From Dyadobacter bucti (GTDB lineage: Bacteria > Bacteroidota > Bacteroidia > Cytophagales > Spirosomataceae), in NCBI RefSeq assembly GCF_005869225.1, contig NZ_SWFP01000012.1, forward strand, positions 104,206-168,205: a DNA stretch of 64,000 bases. Reading direction: 5' to 3'. The notes under the pieces were generated by a model, which did no database searches, was not told the origin of the DNA, and worked only from the letters and a program-made list of their open reading frames with translations. This document shows, piece after piece, positions 54,868 to 63,919 of the stretch (position 1 is the stretch's first letter; the number at the start of each line of letters is the position of its first letter). The position numbers and the translations under genes were made by a program.

Positions 54868-55212
54868 TTAAACGGGCGTTGCCATTTCTTCACATATTTT
54901 TGCGCAATTACGGCAAGCTTCTGCACATTGGCGGCAATGATCCATACCCATTTCGGCGTGTTTTTCACATTCATCGGCACACGCATTACAAGCGTCTGCA
55001 CAAACACGGCATATGTGTGCACTGAAACTGCTGCCAAGGCTCATCACTTCGGCAGCACTTCGGCAGATCGCGGCGCACTCTAAATCCAGCTGGATGCACT
55101 TTGCCAGATGTCCTACCTTCTCTTCTTTCAAGCATTCAGTTGCGCAGTGGCTGCAAGCGATCGCACATGCCACGCAGGCATCGATACATTCTTTAAATTG
55201 TTGATGTGCCAT
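54868..55212 (-). CDS. Four-helix-bundle copper-binding protein (Csp type)
   Basis: A 114-residue cytosolic protein without signal peptide, with about 17 Cys, most in CxxC-like helical spacing (CIDACVACAIACSHCATECL, then CRVCADACNACADECEKHAE). This is the pattern of Csp copper-storage proteins (DUF326), which hold many Cu(I) ions inside a helical bundle. It is encoded 22 nt downstream of the DUF305 gene, in the copper operon. Confidence 0.92.
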   Translation of the reverse strand: MAHQQFKECIDACVACAIACSHCATECLKEEKVGHLAKCIQLDLECAAICRSAAEVMSLGSSFSAHICRVCADACNACADECEKHAEMGMDHCRQCAEACRNCAKICEEMATPV

Positions 55213-55234
55213 AAAAATTAAGTTAGATTGGTGG

Positions 55235-55858
55235 TTAGTTATTTCTGTTGGCCAGTAACCAGGTTTGGAAATCGGCTATTTCTTTGTTCTGCTCCTGGAT
55301 GATCATAGAAGACATTTCTTTCAAACCAGCATCCTTACCCATTACTAAGTGCATTTGTGCCATTTCGGTAGCACTCTGGTGATGCTCGATCATTAGCGTG
55401 GCAAAGTCCTGGTCTATGTTCCCATTGATGATTTGAAGATCAGATTGCTTGCCCATCCGGTCCATCCCTTCCATCATTTTCATATGAAAGTCCATGTTCA
55501 TGGTTGTAGGCTTGGCATTGGCCAGGAAAGAATCAAATTCTGCTATTTCTTTCTGCTGGGCATCAATGATCGCCTGGGCTTTGGCCTTCATTTCGCTATT
55601 AGTTCCGGACTTCAATTCCAGCTCTGCCATGTCGATAGCACCCATGTGGTGCATTCTCATCATGCCCGCATAATCGATATCAGGATCCTGTGTCACTTTC
55701 ATGGTATGCATTTCATCCATCATCTCATGCATAATTGTCATCATTTGATTTTCATCATGAGCTTGAATGGAAATTTGATTGTTATCGTCATCATCCGAAC
55801 AGGCGGTAGAAAAGGCTATCAATGCAGCGAGTCCTAAAATTTTGTACGTCGGTTTCAT
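55235..55858 (-). CDS. DUF305 lipoprotein (ferritin-like, metal resistance)
   Basis: A 207-residue lipoprotein: signal with lipobox (LAALIAFSTACSDDDD), then two ferritin-like DUF305 halves (MRMHHMGAIDMAELEL and MIEHHQSATEMAQMHL) with the HxxM/ExxL pattern repeated. His/Met-rich positions suggest copper or silver binding in the periplasm. It sits in the copper operon between the ATPase and the Cys-rich protein. Confidence 0.92.
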   Translation of the reverse strand: MKPTYKILGLAALIAFSTACSDDDDNNQISIQAHDENQMMTIMHEMMDEMHTMKVTQDPDIDYAGMMRMHHMGAIDMAELELKSGTNSEMKAKAQAIIDAQQKEIAEFDSFLANAKPTTMNMDFHMKMMEGMDRMGKQSDLQIINGNIDQDFATLMIEHHQSATEMAQMHLVMGKDAGLKEMSSMIIQEQNKEIADFQTWLLANRNN

Positions 55859-55947
55859 GTGGTTGTTGTTTAAATAAGTGGTTTATTTTGCTGAAATTCA
55901 GTGGGATGCTTTTAAAATATTTATGCCATTATGTTTTAAAAATCTCC

Positions 55948-58014
55948 TTAGTTAACTTTTAGCAGCTTGGCGTTAATAGCAACTACAATGGTGGATGCGC
56001 TCATCAGGACTGCCCCCATTGCCGGGCTTAACATGAAGGAAGGGTATAAAACACCTGCGGCCAGTGGAATAGCTATTACATTGTAGCCGATAGCCCAAGC
56101 CAGGTTCTGAACCATTTTCCGGTATGTAGCCCTGCCGAATGTGATCATTTGCACTACGTCCATTGGATCACTGTTTACCAGGATAATATCGGCTGTTTCA
56201 GCTGCTACGTCAGTTCCGGAGCCAACAGCAATACCTACATCTGCTTGCGCAAGCGCAGGCGCATCATTGACCCCGTCGCCCGTCATAGCAACTATTTCTC
56301 CTTTATCCTGAAACTCCTTGACCTTATCCTGTTTTTGATGTGGCAGCACGCCCGCCAGGTAACCGTCCATGTCCAGCTTTTTGCAGACTGCTTCTGCAAT
56401 CTTGGCATTGTCGCCGGTCAAAAGGAACGATTTGATGTTCATCTTTTTCAATTCAGCGATTGCCTGAGCTGCATTTTCCCGGACGGTATCGGCAAAAGTG
56501 ATCAAGCCAACCAGCTTGCCATCGACCAGGATAAAGTTCACCGTGTCAGTGGCTTGGTCAACCTGGTCGGGAATGGGGGGCACCGGTTTATTTTCCTGTG
56601 TGAAATAATTAGGTCCGGCCGCTACTATTTTCTTGCCATCTACGGTACCGGTTACCCCAATGCCTTGCATATAGTTGAAATCGGTGGACTTGTAAAGCTG
56701 CAATCCTTTTTCTTTCAATTTCCTGATTACGCCTTGGGCGATATGGTGCTCGGAGTTTTGTTGTACAGCCGCTGCATACTGTAAAATCTGGTCTGGTGAC
56801 AGCTGCTCGTCAATGGGTATTATCTGTTGGACTTCATGAGAGCCTTTGGTAAGTGTGCCGGTTTTATCGAAAATGATTGTAGTCAATTTTCGCGCATTCT
56901 CAAAGGCAGTGCGGTTGCGGATCAACAGCCCATGCGTTGCAGAAATGGTTGTCGAAATGGCAATAACCAAAGGGATAGCGACCCCCAAGGCGTGCGGACA
57001 TGATGTTACCATAACAGTAACCATTCTTTCTAAGGCAAATGCCAGGCTTTGACCACCAGTGTACCAGATGATGAAAGTCGCAACCCCAACTGTAATGGAA
57101 ACAATGGTTAGCCATCCGGCTACCTTATCTGCCAGGTTTTGGGTACTGGATTTAGCACCCTGGGCAGTCTTGACCATGTTGATGACCTTTTGCAGGTAGC
57201 TATCATTGCCCGCCCCGGTAACCTTGACTTTGAGGACACCATCACCGTTGATAGCACCGGCAATAACCTTATCGTCTTTCTGCTTTTGAACTGGCACACT
57301 TTCGCCAGTGAGCATGCTTTCGTTCACATAAGAACGTCCATCTGTGACCAATCCGTCGGCAGGCACCTTTTCACCTGGCTTGACAAGTAACAAATTCCCT
57401 GTGCGAAGGTCTTTTAAAGGTATATCGGTTACCTGATTGTCCTTTTCTACATGAACCACGGACGGAAGTAAAGCAACCAGGGATTCCAGGGCTTTTGAGG
57501 CGGCCATCTGCGATTTCATTTCCAGCCAATGCCCAATGAGCATAATATCAATCAGGGTAGCAAGCTCCCAAAAGAAGTCCATCCCTTCCAGCCCAAAAAC
57601 CACGGCCACGCTATACACATACGCAGTAGTAATCGCAACCGCCACCAGGGTCATCATACCCAGGGTTTTGCTTTTTAGCTCCCGGACAAGGCCCGTCAGA
57701 AACGGCCAGCCCCCATAGAAGTATATGATCGTGCTTAGTGCCAAAAGCATATATTGATCACCTGGGAAGGTCCAGGTAAAACCAATCCATTGCTGGATCA
57801 TATGGGATAGCAAAAGGATTGGCAAAGTAATGACCATGCAAATCCAGAAGCGCTTTAAAAAATCCTCGGTATGGTGGCCTGCGTGCTTGTCATGGCTACT
57901 GTCTTCATCGGTGTGCCCGCCGTGACCATGATGCTCATGTTCAACGCCTTTCATTCCGTGCACGGCTTCGGGTTGCTTTTCCGGATGATGCCCGTGGTGG
58001 TGGTGATTTTCCAT
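55948..58014 (-). CDS. copB: CopB-type copper/silver-exporting P1B ATPase
   Basis: A 688-residue P-type ATPase. It has a His-rich N-terminus (residues 1-50) instead of HMA domains, the CPH metal motif (TSCPHALGVAIPLV, near 338) in place of CPC, actuator TGES (MLTGESVPV), phosphorylation site DKTGTLT (near 380) and hinge GDGVNDAPALAQADVGIAVG (near 578). CPH plus His-rich tail marks the P1B-3 (CopB) group, usually exporting Cu or Ag from the cytoplasm. It stands 42 nt after the multicopper oxidase stop. Confidence 0.95.
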   Translation of the reverse strand: MENHHHHGHHPEKQPEAVHGMKGVEHEHHGHGGHTDEDSSHDKHAGHHTEDFLKRFWICMVITLPILLLSHMIQQWIGFTWTFPGDQYMLLALSTIIYFYGGWPFLTGLVRELKSKTLGMMTLVAVAITTAYVYSVAVVFGLEGMDFFWELATLIDIMLIGHWLEMKSQMAASKALESLVALLPSVVHVEKDNQVTDIPLKDLRTGNLLLVKPGEKVPADGLVTDGRSYVNESMLTGESVPVQKQKDDKVIAGAINGDGVLKVKVTGAGNDSYLQKVINMVKTAQGAKSSTQNLADKVAGWLTIVSITVGVATFIIWYTGGQSLAFALERMVTVMVTSCPHALGVAIPLVIAISTTISATHGLLIRNRTAFENARKLTTIIFDKTGTLTKGSHEVQQIIPIDEQLSPDQILQYAAAVQQNSEHHIAQGVIRKLKEKGLQLYKSTDFNYMQGIGVTGTVDGKKIVAAGPNYFTQENKPVPPIPDQVDQATDTVNFILVDGKLVGLITFADTVRENAAQAIAELKKMNIKSFLLTGDNAKIAEAVCKKLDMDGYLAGVLPHQKQDKVKEFQDKGEIVAMTGDGVNDAPALAQADVGIAVGSGTDVAAETADIILVNSDPMDVVQMITFGRATYRKMVQNLAWAIGYNVIAIPLAAGVLYPSFMLSPAMGAVLMSASTIVVAINAKLLKVN

Positions 58015-58056
58015 TTGTCACTGTTTATGTGGTACTATGTAAGTGAGATCTATTGG

Positions 58057-60351
58057 CTAGTAATTCAAGGTCAGCCCGACACCAAAACCCATGTCGCTGT
58101 CATAATGGGCTGTGGCACCTACATACCTGGTAAAGATATACCGAAGGGCGGCCATGTACTCCTTGTCCGTATTGACCATCAGGTTCATCCGCAGACGTTT
58201 GGAAACTGGTATATCCATCCGTTCCAATTGAAAACGCAGGTTGCCATCGGTGAATATTTCAGCTTGCGCCGTAACCAGCATGGGCAACATGTAGTTTACT
58301 CCCGCGCTAAACACGGATCTTTGATCCTTGGTGTTTCGCTGGCCAAAAAGATTGCTTTCTACTTCATCCATCCCCATTTTTCGGTACCGCCAGTCAAAGC
58401 CAATAAATGGCATCAGCCACTGCATTTTCCCAATGTAACGCCCCAGGTGTGTTTCGACTTCATAACCGTGGTGGTCGTGGTAGCCCAGTCGCCACTCACT
58501 GCCAATACTCCACCGTGTATTTTGTATCATCGCTTCACCATCGTTGCCGTTGGTGGCAATATCGTTTTCGGCCATAAAATGAAACTCCCGGTCATCGGCA
58601 AACAGTTTGCGTTGTGCTAACCGGGGGTTAGGGATCTCAGGATTTGCCGGGGAATTCTCATAGGAGAAAACTGCGCCCATGCCGCTCATCATATGGTAAA
58701 GGATATGGCAATGAAAAAACCAGTCACCACTTTCAGTTGCAGCAAATTCAAGTGTGTCAGTTTCCATGGGCATGATGTCAATGATGTTTTTCAGAGGTGC
58801 ATTCACTCCCTTTCCATTGAGCACCCGAAAATCGTGGCCATGAAGGTGCATGGGGTGCCGCATCATGGAATTATTGTAAATGACCATACGGACGTTTTCC
58901 CCTTTTTTGATCAGGATTTTGTCACGCTCTGAAACCACTTTATTGTCCATGCTCCATACGTACCGGTTCATGTTGCCAGTCAATACAAAACGGAGCTCTT
59001 TTACTGGTGCATTTTTAGGTAAAGATGTATTTTCAGGCGATTGAAGCATGGCATAATTTAGCGTCTTAATCGAAGACAATGCATTACTGTTGTACATGTT
59101 ATGACCAGCATGTCCCCCCGCGTTCTGGGTATCATCCATTTTCATGTTTCCCATCTCCATTGCTTTGCCTGTATCCTTCTTTTTACTTTTTAAAGCGCCG
59201 GTAATTTCCGGGTACATGACCACGTTCATATCCATCTGGTTCAGGCTCATATTCATGCCCATATCATCCAAATCACCATTCATTTTCATCATGCCATTCA
59301 TCATCTTCATCCCCTCAAAATATTTAAGCCTGGGTAGCGGTGATGCCAGTTGTTTAACCCCTTCACCAAGGAACAGGGAAGTAGATTTGGTCCGGTCTTC
59401 CGATGTAGCCAAAAACTCATAAGCAGTAGGGGCAGATCCGGGTTTAACAGCTGGAATGGTAACAATTACATCATAGGTTTCTGAAACTGCTATGATCAGC
59501 CTGTCTACATCTACGGGCTCTACGTCGTTCCCGTCGTTAGCGACAACAGTCATTTTGCCGCCTGCATAAGTGAGCCAGAAATAAGTAGAAGCCCCGCCAT
59601 TTGAAATCCTTAGACGGACTTTATCACCCGGTTTAAACTGGGAAAGCTGGCTTTCATTCTTTCCGTTGATCAGGAAGCGGTCGTAATAAACGTCGCTGAC
59701 ATCCATTGCTGTCATCCGCTTCCACTCGTTTCCAACCTTGGTCTTCAAATAGCCCTGGCTGATAGCCTCCGAATAACTTTGGGTTGCGCCTTTTTTAATG
59801 GCAAACCAATCACTTGCATTGTGAAGCATCCTGTGGACATTTTTCGGTTTCATATCCGTCCACTCGCTCAATATGATTGGAACAGTAGGAATGTCTGGCT
59901 CTTTTTTCTTGTTCAGGATCATCGATCCATACATGCCGATCTGTTCCTGCAACTCGGTATGGCTATGGTACCAGTGCGTGCCATGCTGAATAATTGCAAA
60001 CCTGTATAGGTGTGTAGTATGAGGCTTAATGGGCATCTGGGTTAGATTGGGTACCCCGTCATATTTATTGGGCAAGAACAGCCCATGCCAGTGCAGGGAA
60101 GTTTCTTCGTCCAGCTCATTGTGTACATATATTTCGGCAGTGTCCCCTTCTGTAAAAGTCAGGGTAGGCATGGGGATCTGCCCGTTTACTGCAATGGCAC
60201 GCTTAGGCGTCCCGGTAAAATTTACGGTTGTATCTTTAACGTATAGATCATACCGTACTATTTTTTGACTATAAGTCTGCCCAGAAATAGAAATGATGAT
60301 TGCCAGCGCAGCAAGAGCTCTAAATATTGGGATTTTAAGAAAATCCATCAT
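58057..60351 (-). CDS. Multicopper oxidase fused to an outer-membrane barrel (CopA-CopB-like)
   Basis: A 764-residue protein. It has a signal peptide (residues 1-28), three cupredoxin domains with the copper ligands in SLHWHGLFLP (near 86), GTHWYHSHTE (near 127), MRHPMHLHGHDF (near 500) and WFFHCHILYHMMSGM (near 545), and a Met-rich insertion (residues 340-400) typical of Cu(I)-oxidising CopA/CueO. The last ~175 residues form an amphipathic beta-barrel segment (WRLGYHDHHGYEVETHLGRY) resembling CopB outer-membrane proteins. Fusion of both in one chain is unusual. It would detoxify Cu(I) at the outer membrane. Confidence 0.92.
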   Translation of the reverse strand: MMDFLKIPIFRALAALAIIISISGQTYSQKIVRYDLYVKDTTVNFTGTPKRAIAVNGQIPMPTLTFTEGDTAEIYVHNELDEETSLHWHGLFLPNKYDGVPNLTQMPIKPHTTHLYRFAIIQHGTHWYHSHTELQEQIGMYGSMILNKKKEPDIPTVPIILSEWTDMKPKNVHRMLHNASDWFAIKKGATQSYSEAISQGYLKTKVGNEWKRMTAMDVSDVYYDRFLINGKNESQLSQFKPGDKVRLRISNGGASTYFWLTYAGGKMTVVANDGNDVEPVDVDRLIIAVSETYDVIVTIPAVKPGSAPTAYEFLATSEDRTKSTSLFLGEGVKQLASPLPRLKYFEGMKMMNGMMKMNGDLDDMGMNMSLNQMDMNVVMYPEITGALKSKKKDTGKAMEMGNMKMDDTQNAGGHAGHNMYNSNALSSIKTLNYAMLQSPENTSLPKNAPVKELRFVLTGNMNRYVWSMDNKVVSERDKILIKKGENVRMVIYNNSMMRHPMHLHGHDFRVLNGKGVNAPLKNIIDIMPMETDTLEFAATESGDWFFHCHILYHMMSGMGAVFSYENSPANPEIPNPRLAQRKLFADDREFHFMAENDIATNGNDGEAMIQNTRWSIGSEWRLGYHDHHGYEVETHLGRYIGKMQWLMPFIGFDWRYRKMGMDEVESNLFGQRNTKDQRSVFSAGVNYMLPMLVTAQAEIFTDGNLRFQLERMDIPVSKRLRMNLMVNTDKEYMAALRYIFTRYVGATAHYDSDMGFGVGLTLNY

Positions 60352-60380
60352 GTGTTATTATTTAAATAAAGAAGAGAACG

Positions 60381-60443
60381 CTGTCCTGATCAGCATAAGT
60401 CATTAACCTGGTTCAGGTAATGTTTACGTTGCCATCAGGACAG
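60381..60443 (-). other. Structured intergenic element in the copper operon
   Basis: CTGTCCTGAT (60381-60390) and ATCAGGACAG (60434-60443) form a perfect 10-bp outer stem around an inner hairpin (ACCTG/CAGGT). The element lies between the HMA-DUF3347 gene and the multicopper oxidase gene, both on the minus strand. It could be an attenuator, a processing site or a regulatory RNA. It has some TPP-riboswitch-like words but lacks the expected layout. Confidence 0.5.
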
Positions 60444-60449
60444 TCGTTA

Positions 60450-61310
60450 CTATTTGAGTGTTTCAGTGGTTTTGCCGCAGTTCAGCATTTGCGCGCCATA
60501 GTAAGGGTTCTTAATATCCGATATCTGGCTTAGCCAGTTGGCACCTTTCCCTTCTTTGGCCATTGGGCAATGCTGATAATAAACCGCTTGAGAAGGTTTT
60601 GCCGACTTGATGAGCTTATACATATTCTCAGAAAGGGAAGAGAAATGATCCCTTTGGTGACCCAGGTCTTTGGTTTCTTCAATGTGTTCGGCATCAAAAT
60701 TCAAGTCTTTCATGACTTTCATCCAAACCATATGTTGTTCACTTCCCAGCTCGTCCATCTTTACAGCTTTAAGTGCTTTTACCAGGCTGGTTGCTTTTGC
60801 AGAAGTGGCATTTCCATCAGAACTAACCAAGGCATCCTTTACTGCATAATAAGCATCCAAAACCGGTTTTAGTGGGTCAGCGTCAGCTGATTCAGCCTTT
60901 GCAGCTGTCTGCGTTGTTGCAGCATCGTGCTCATGGCCACTCATTTTCTTTTGGGCCACCACTTCATTTTTTCCTATGCGCTCGTAACGGCAGCATTCTT
61001 CCAATTTGGCATAAGCATCGTCGGGCGCCAAGTAGCTTTTGTTATCGTAACCGGCCAATGCAATTTTTTTCAGGATTGCATCCAGAGAGGTCTTTTTACT
61101 ATCGTAAGTGACTGCGGCAACCCTGGTTTCTTTATCCCAGTCTGCTTTGGAAATGTTTTTCTCGAATGCAGCGGCTTCAATGCCTTGTTTGCATTGGGCG
61201 CATGATCCGGCAATTTTTACATTCTCGGTGGTGACATTTTTGATATCCGCATAGGATAAAAGAGTAGATAGCAAGAGCAATGTTGCCATCAATAATTTAA
61301 TTGATTTCAT
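60450..61310 (-). CDS. Copper-resistance protein: HMA domain plus DUF3347
   Basis: A 286-residue secreted protein: signal peptide, an HMA-like domain (residues 24-105; VKIAGSCAQCKQGIEAAAFE, with CxxC as C-A-Q-C) and a C-terminal DUF3347 domain (residues 145-286; YYQHCPMAKEGKGANWLSQI, then a late Cys in MLNCGKTTE). DUF3347 proteins are periplasmic copper-binding partners of CusB-type systems. It is the first gene of the leftward copper operon. Promoter elements could not be named. Confidence 0.9.
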   Translation of the reverse strand: MKSIKLLMATLLLLSTLLSYADIKNVTTENVKIAGSCAQCKQGIEAAAFEKNISKADWDKETRVAAVTYDSKKTSLDAILKKIALAGYDNKSYLAPDDAYAKLEECCRYERIGKNEVVAQKKMSGHEHDAATTQTAAKAESADADPLKPVLDAYYAVKDALVSSDGNATSAKATSLVKALKAVKMDELGSEQHMVWMKVMKDLNFDAEHIEETKDLGHQRDHFSSLSENMYKLIKSAKPSQAVYYQHCPMAKEGKGANWLSQISDIKNPYYGAQMLNCGKTTETLK

Positions 61311-61393
61311 CGGGATGGAATTTTGGATTTTAAATAAGTTTCGTCCGAAGCAGAGAGCTCCGAGAGGGCATACCTGTGGCTACAGGGAACTTA

Positions 61394-61765
61394 TTAACCT
61401 ATATTGGGGGGCATCCACAGTGAAAGATACACTGGCTTTGGTGAGGTTTCCCGGAAGAACCAGGAGGGAGAATTATCAACAGCAGCAAGGGCTTTTTGGG
61501 TTAACCCTATCGGCTGGACCTTTAACGCAAAAACGGGTAGAGAGTGGGCGCAATCACAGCCAGATTCATTACAGCTATGGCTGCATTTCTTATTACTGTC
61601 TGATGATCTATGGTTTCGATGCCTGGCGCAGCAAGCTTTTTTATGGGCAGCCGCATGCTTTACTTCTCTTTTAATTGGAGCGTGCTTGCTACCGCATGCC
61701 TGACTTATACCTACTGGCACCAGCAGGCAAATCATTATCAGCAGTAAGAAAACACAACCTTTCAT
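61394..61765 (-). CDS. Small secreted Cys/His-rich protein
   Basis: A 123-residue protein with a signal peptide (MKGCVFLLLIMICLLVPVGI) and a Cys/His/Lys-rich middle (HKKACCARHRNHRS, KCSHSCNESGCDCAHSLPVF). The start at 61765 places the signal peptide at the N-terminus. The composition and the location next to copper genes suggest a metal-binding or sensing role. It may belong to a known HYC_CC_PP-like group, but I cannot be certain. Confidence 0.6.
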   Translation of the reverse strand: MKGCVFLLLIMICLLVPVGISQACGSKHAPIKREVKHAAAHKKACCARHRNHRSSDSNKKCSHSCNESGCDCAHSLPVFALKVQPIGLTQKALAAVDNSPSWFFRETSPKPVYLSLWMPPNIG

Positions 61766-61932
61766 ATTAATACGTACGGTTCTACGCAATACAAAGATTG
61801 CGTTTTGTTCTAGTTTATTTCTACACAATTACCATGCCGCGTTGCATAATTATGGAATCCCGACATTCCAAAGGTAAATTGTAAGGTTCAGGACTTTTAA
61901 AAGTGTGCAGAACCTTTTTTTGAATAAGCTAT

Positions 61933-63014
61933 ATGATGTTGTTGAAATTTCTAACCGCCGTCTTCACTTGCTTTATTTTCCTGGCAGGCCATCCTGATAA
62001 CAATTTTAAATTTGAAAAAAAGCTGGCAGCAGGCAGCCAGCCGGAAATAAGTGTTGACCGGGAAGGCATTATACACATCGTGTACGGTGTCAAGAATGCC
62101 AATGAACGTGACTTGTACTATATATTTTCGGGTGACGGGGGCAAGTCATATTCCAAGCCTGCGCTATTAGGCAACTTTTCCCAGATGGGCCTTGGGATGG
62201 GAAGGGGGCCGCAATTTACCACAACAAAAGATTACACGGTAGTCACAGTCGGTGATCATCATGGTAACTTGTATGCAATGCGCTCTTCGAATGCAACAAA
62301 TCAATGGTCTAAGCCTGTACGTGTTAATGACACGGACACTACTGCCAAAGAAGCATTGTCTGGTATTAGCGCTGGCAGGATAACCTGGTCTATACTGCCT
62401 GGCTTGATACCCGGCTTGGAAATAATAATCTATATGGCGCGCTCTCGAGGGATGGCGGGCTAACCTGGGGGAAAAATCAATTGATTTACAAAGGAGAGCA
62501 AAATGGCATATGCGACTGCTGCAAGCCGTCAGTTTACATCAGTCAAACAGGACAAATTTCTGTCATGTTCCGAAACAAACTGGATGGTGCCCGTAATATG
62601 TATCTGATTTCTTCAACAGACAAAGGAGAACATTTTGGGAAAGCTCAAAAACAAGGTACCGGAGATTATATGATCAATGCATGCCCGATGGATGGCGGAG
62701 ATTTGACGGTTAATTTAAGAGGTGAAGCTTCCACAGTCTGGCGTCGTCAAATGGAAGTTTATCTTGCGCAGCCTGGCAAAACTGAAATGAAATTAGGCAA
62801 TGGCCGGACACCTGTAATACTTCAAACAGCCAAGGGCAATGCTATTGCCTGGCAGCAGGAAAATTCCATACAATTTAGAAGCCCGGATGGTTTAAAGACG
62901 TCATCATTAGGCAATGGTCAATATCCTAAGCTTGCACTGGCGAAAGATCAAAAAGCAGCGATTTGCACTTTTGAGCGAGAGGGGCACGTTATAGTAACAT
63001 CTGTTACTTTGTAG
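61933..63014 (+). pseudogene. Secreted BNR/sialidase-like propeller gene with a frameshift
   Basis: Frame 61933-62463 begins with a signal peptide (LLKFLTAVFTCFIFLAGHPD) and a BNR repeat (YYIFSGDGGKSYSKPALLGN). After about 62378 the coherent protein continues in another frame: DNLVYTAWLDTRLGNNNLYG, then GGLTWGKNQLIYKGEQNGIC and ending at 63014. One base appears missing. The restored protein has about 360 residues with Asp-box repeats, and CDCCKPS suggests metal or redox use. It lies at the transposon side of the copper locus. Confidence 0.75.
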
Positions 63015-63159
63015 TGCATTGATAATACAACCTTACAGTCACTTTGCCGGCTCGTTTTTTGCGGTCGCCGCTACCAGATTTTTTAATATTTCCCAAATTG
63101 AGAAAAGCGTATTAGCCCGGAGTGTAAGCAGACTATTGTAGATTACAAAAATTCTCGTT

Positions 63160-63744
63160 TTACCTTTTGCTGCTAATCATGACTCCACGATGTCTTAGGT
63201 ATTTATACAATGTCATTTTAGAGATTTTCAAATCCGCTGCAATTTCATTTACTCCCAACTTACGCTCATTGTATAATGTTTGGGCGAGCATAGCGGTTTT
63301 TTCTGCTTCTTTGGAAAGTCCCCGGCTACGTCCGCCTTTCCGACCACGTGCGCGGGCCGCATCTAAACCGGATTTAGTCCTTTCCCTGATAAGATCTCTT
63401 TCAAACTCGGCCAGTGAAGCAAAAATATTAAAGATCAACCTGCCCTGAGCGGTGGTTGTATCAATATGGTCATTGATCGATACCATGCCAATCCCCCGCT
63501 TTTCAAAATCAGATGTCATTTCAAGCAGATGTTTTAAAGATCGGCCTAACCGGTCCAGCTTGTAAATGTAAATCACATCCCCTTCACGAAGGATCTGCTG
63601 CATGGCAGCAAGCTGGGGCCTGTCTGATTTTATTCCGGAAGCCTTTTCCTGAAATATTTTTTCGCAACCTGCCTTTTGCAGTGCATCAAGCTGCATTTCT
63701 AAATTTTGATCCTGAGTGGACACCCGGGCATAGCCTATTTTCAC
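63160..63744 (-). CDS. tnpR: Tn3-family resolvase (serine recombinase)
   Basis: A 194-residue enzyme. It has the resolvase N-terminus MKIGYARVSTQDQNLEMQLD with catalytic Ser9, the LDRLGRSLKHLL catalytic Arg motif, AEFERDLIRERTKSGLDAAR (the E-helix) and a C-terminal helix-turn-helix (NEIAADLKISKMTLYKYLRH). It is complete and divergent from the transposase gene, as in Tn3-type elements, and should resolve cointegrates at a res site in the gap. Confidence 0.94.
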   Translation of the reverse strand: MKIGYARVSTQDQNLEMQLDALQKAGCEKIFQEKASGIKSDRPQLAAMQQILREGDVIYIYKLDRLGRSLKHLLEMTSDFEKRGIGMVSINDHIDTTTAQGRLIFNIFASLAEFERDLIRERTKSGLDAARARGRKGGRSRGLSKEAEKTAMLAQTLYNERKLGVNEIAADLKISKMTLYKYLRHRGVMISSKR

Positions 63745-63919
63745 TTTTGTATACTTTATTCCATCTATGAGTGTAAATTAAATATACTTTGATTGGTAGA
63801 CAAGTTTATTTTACTAATTTGATAAAATATGACCGGATTCTGGTAATTTTTTCAGCTCTAAAATGCTCACCTGGTTTGTACATTCTGAGCAGCGTTTTTT
63901 TGTACAACAAAATCTCCTC
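63745..63919. other. Likely res site between tnpR and tnpA
   Basis: The 175-nt gap is A+T-rich and holds TTTTGTATACTTTATT (from 63746) and a related AAATATACTTTGATT (from 63779), a repeated site as expected of resolvase binding. Its place between the divergent genes is the classical position. The exact subsites were not defined. Confidence 0.55.

Noticed and set aside
60381..60443. TPP riboswitch
   Set aside because: A few words look alike, but the CUGAGA element and helix order are absent, and the downstream gene is not thiamine-related.
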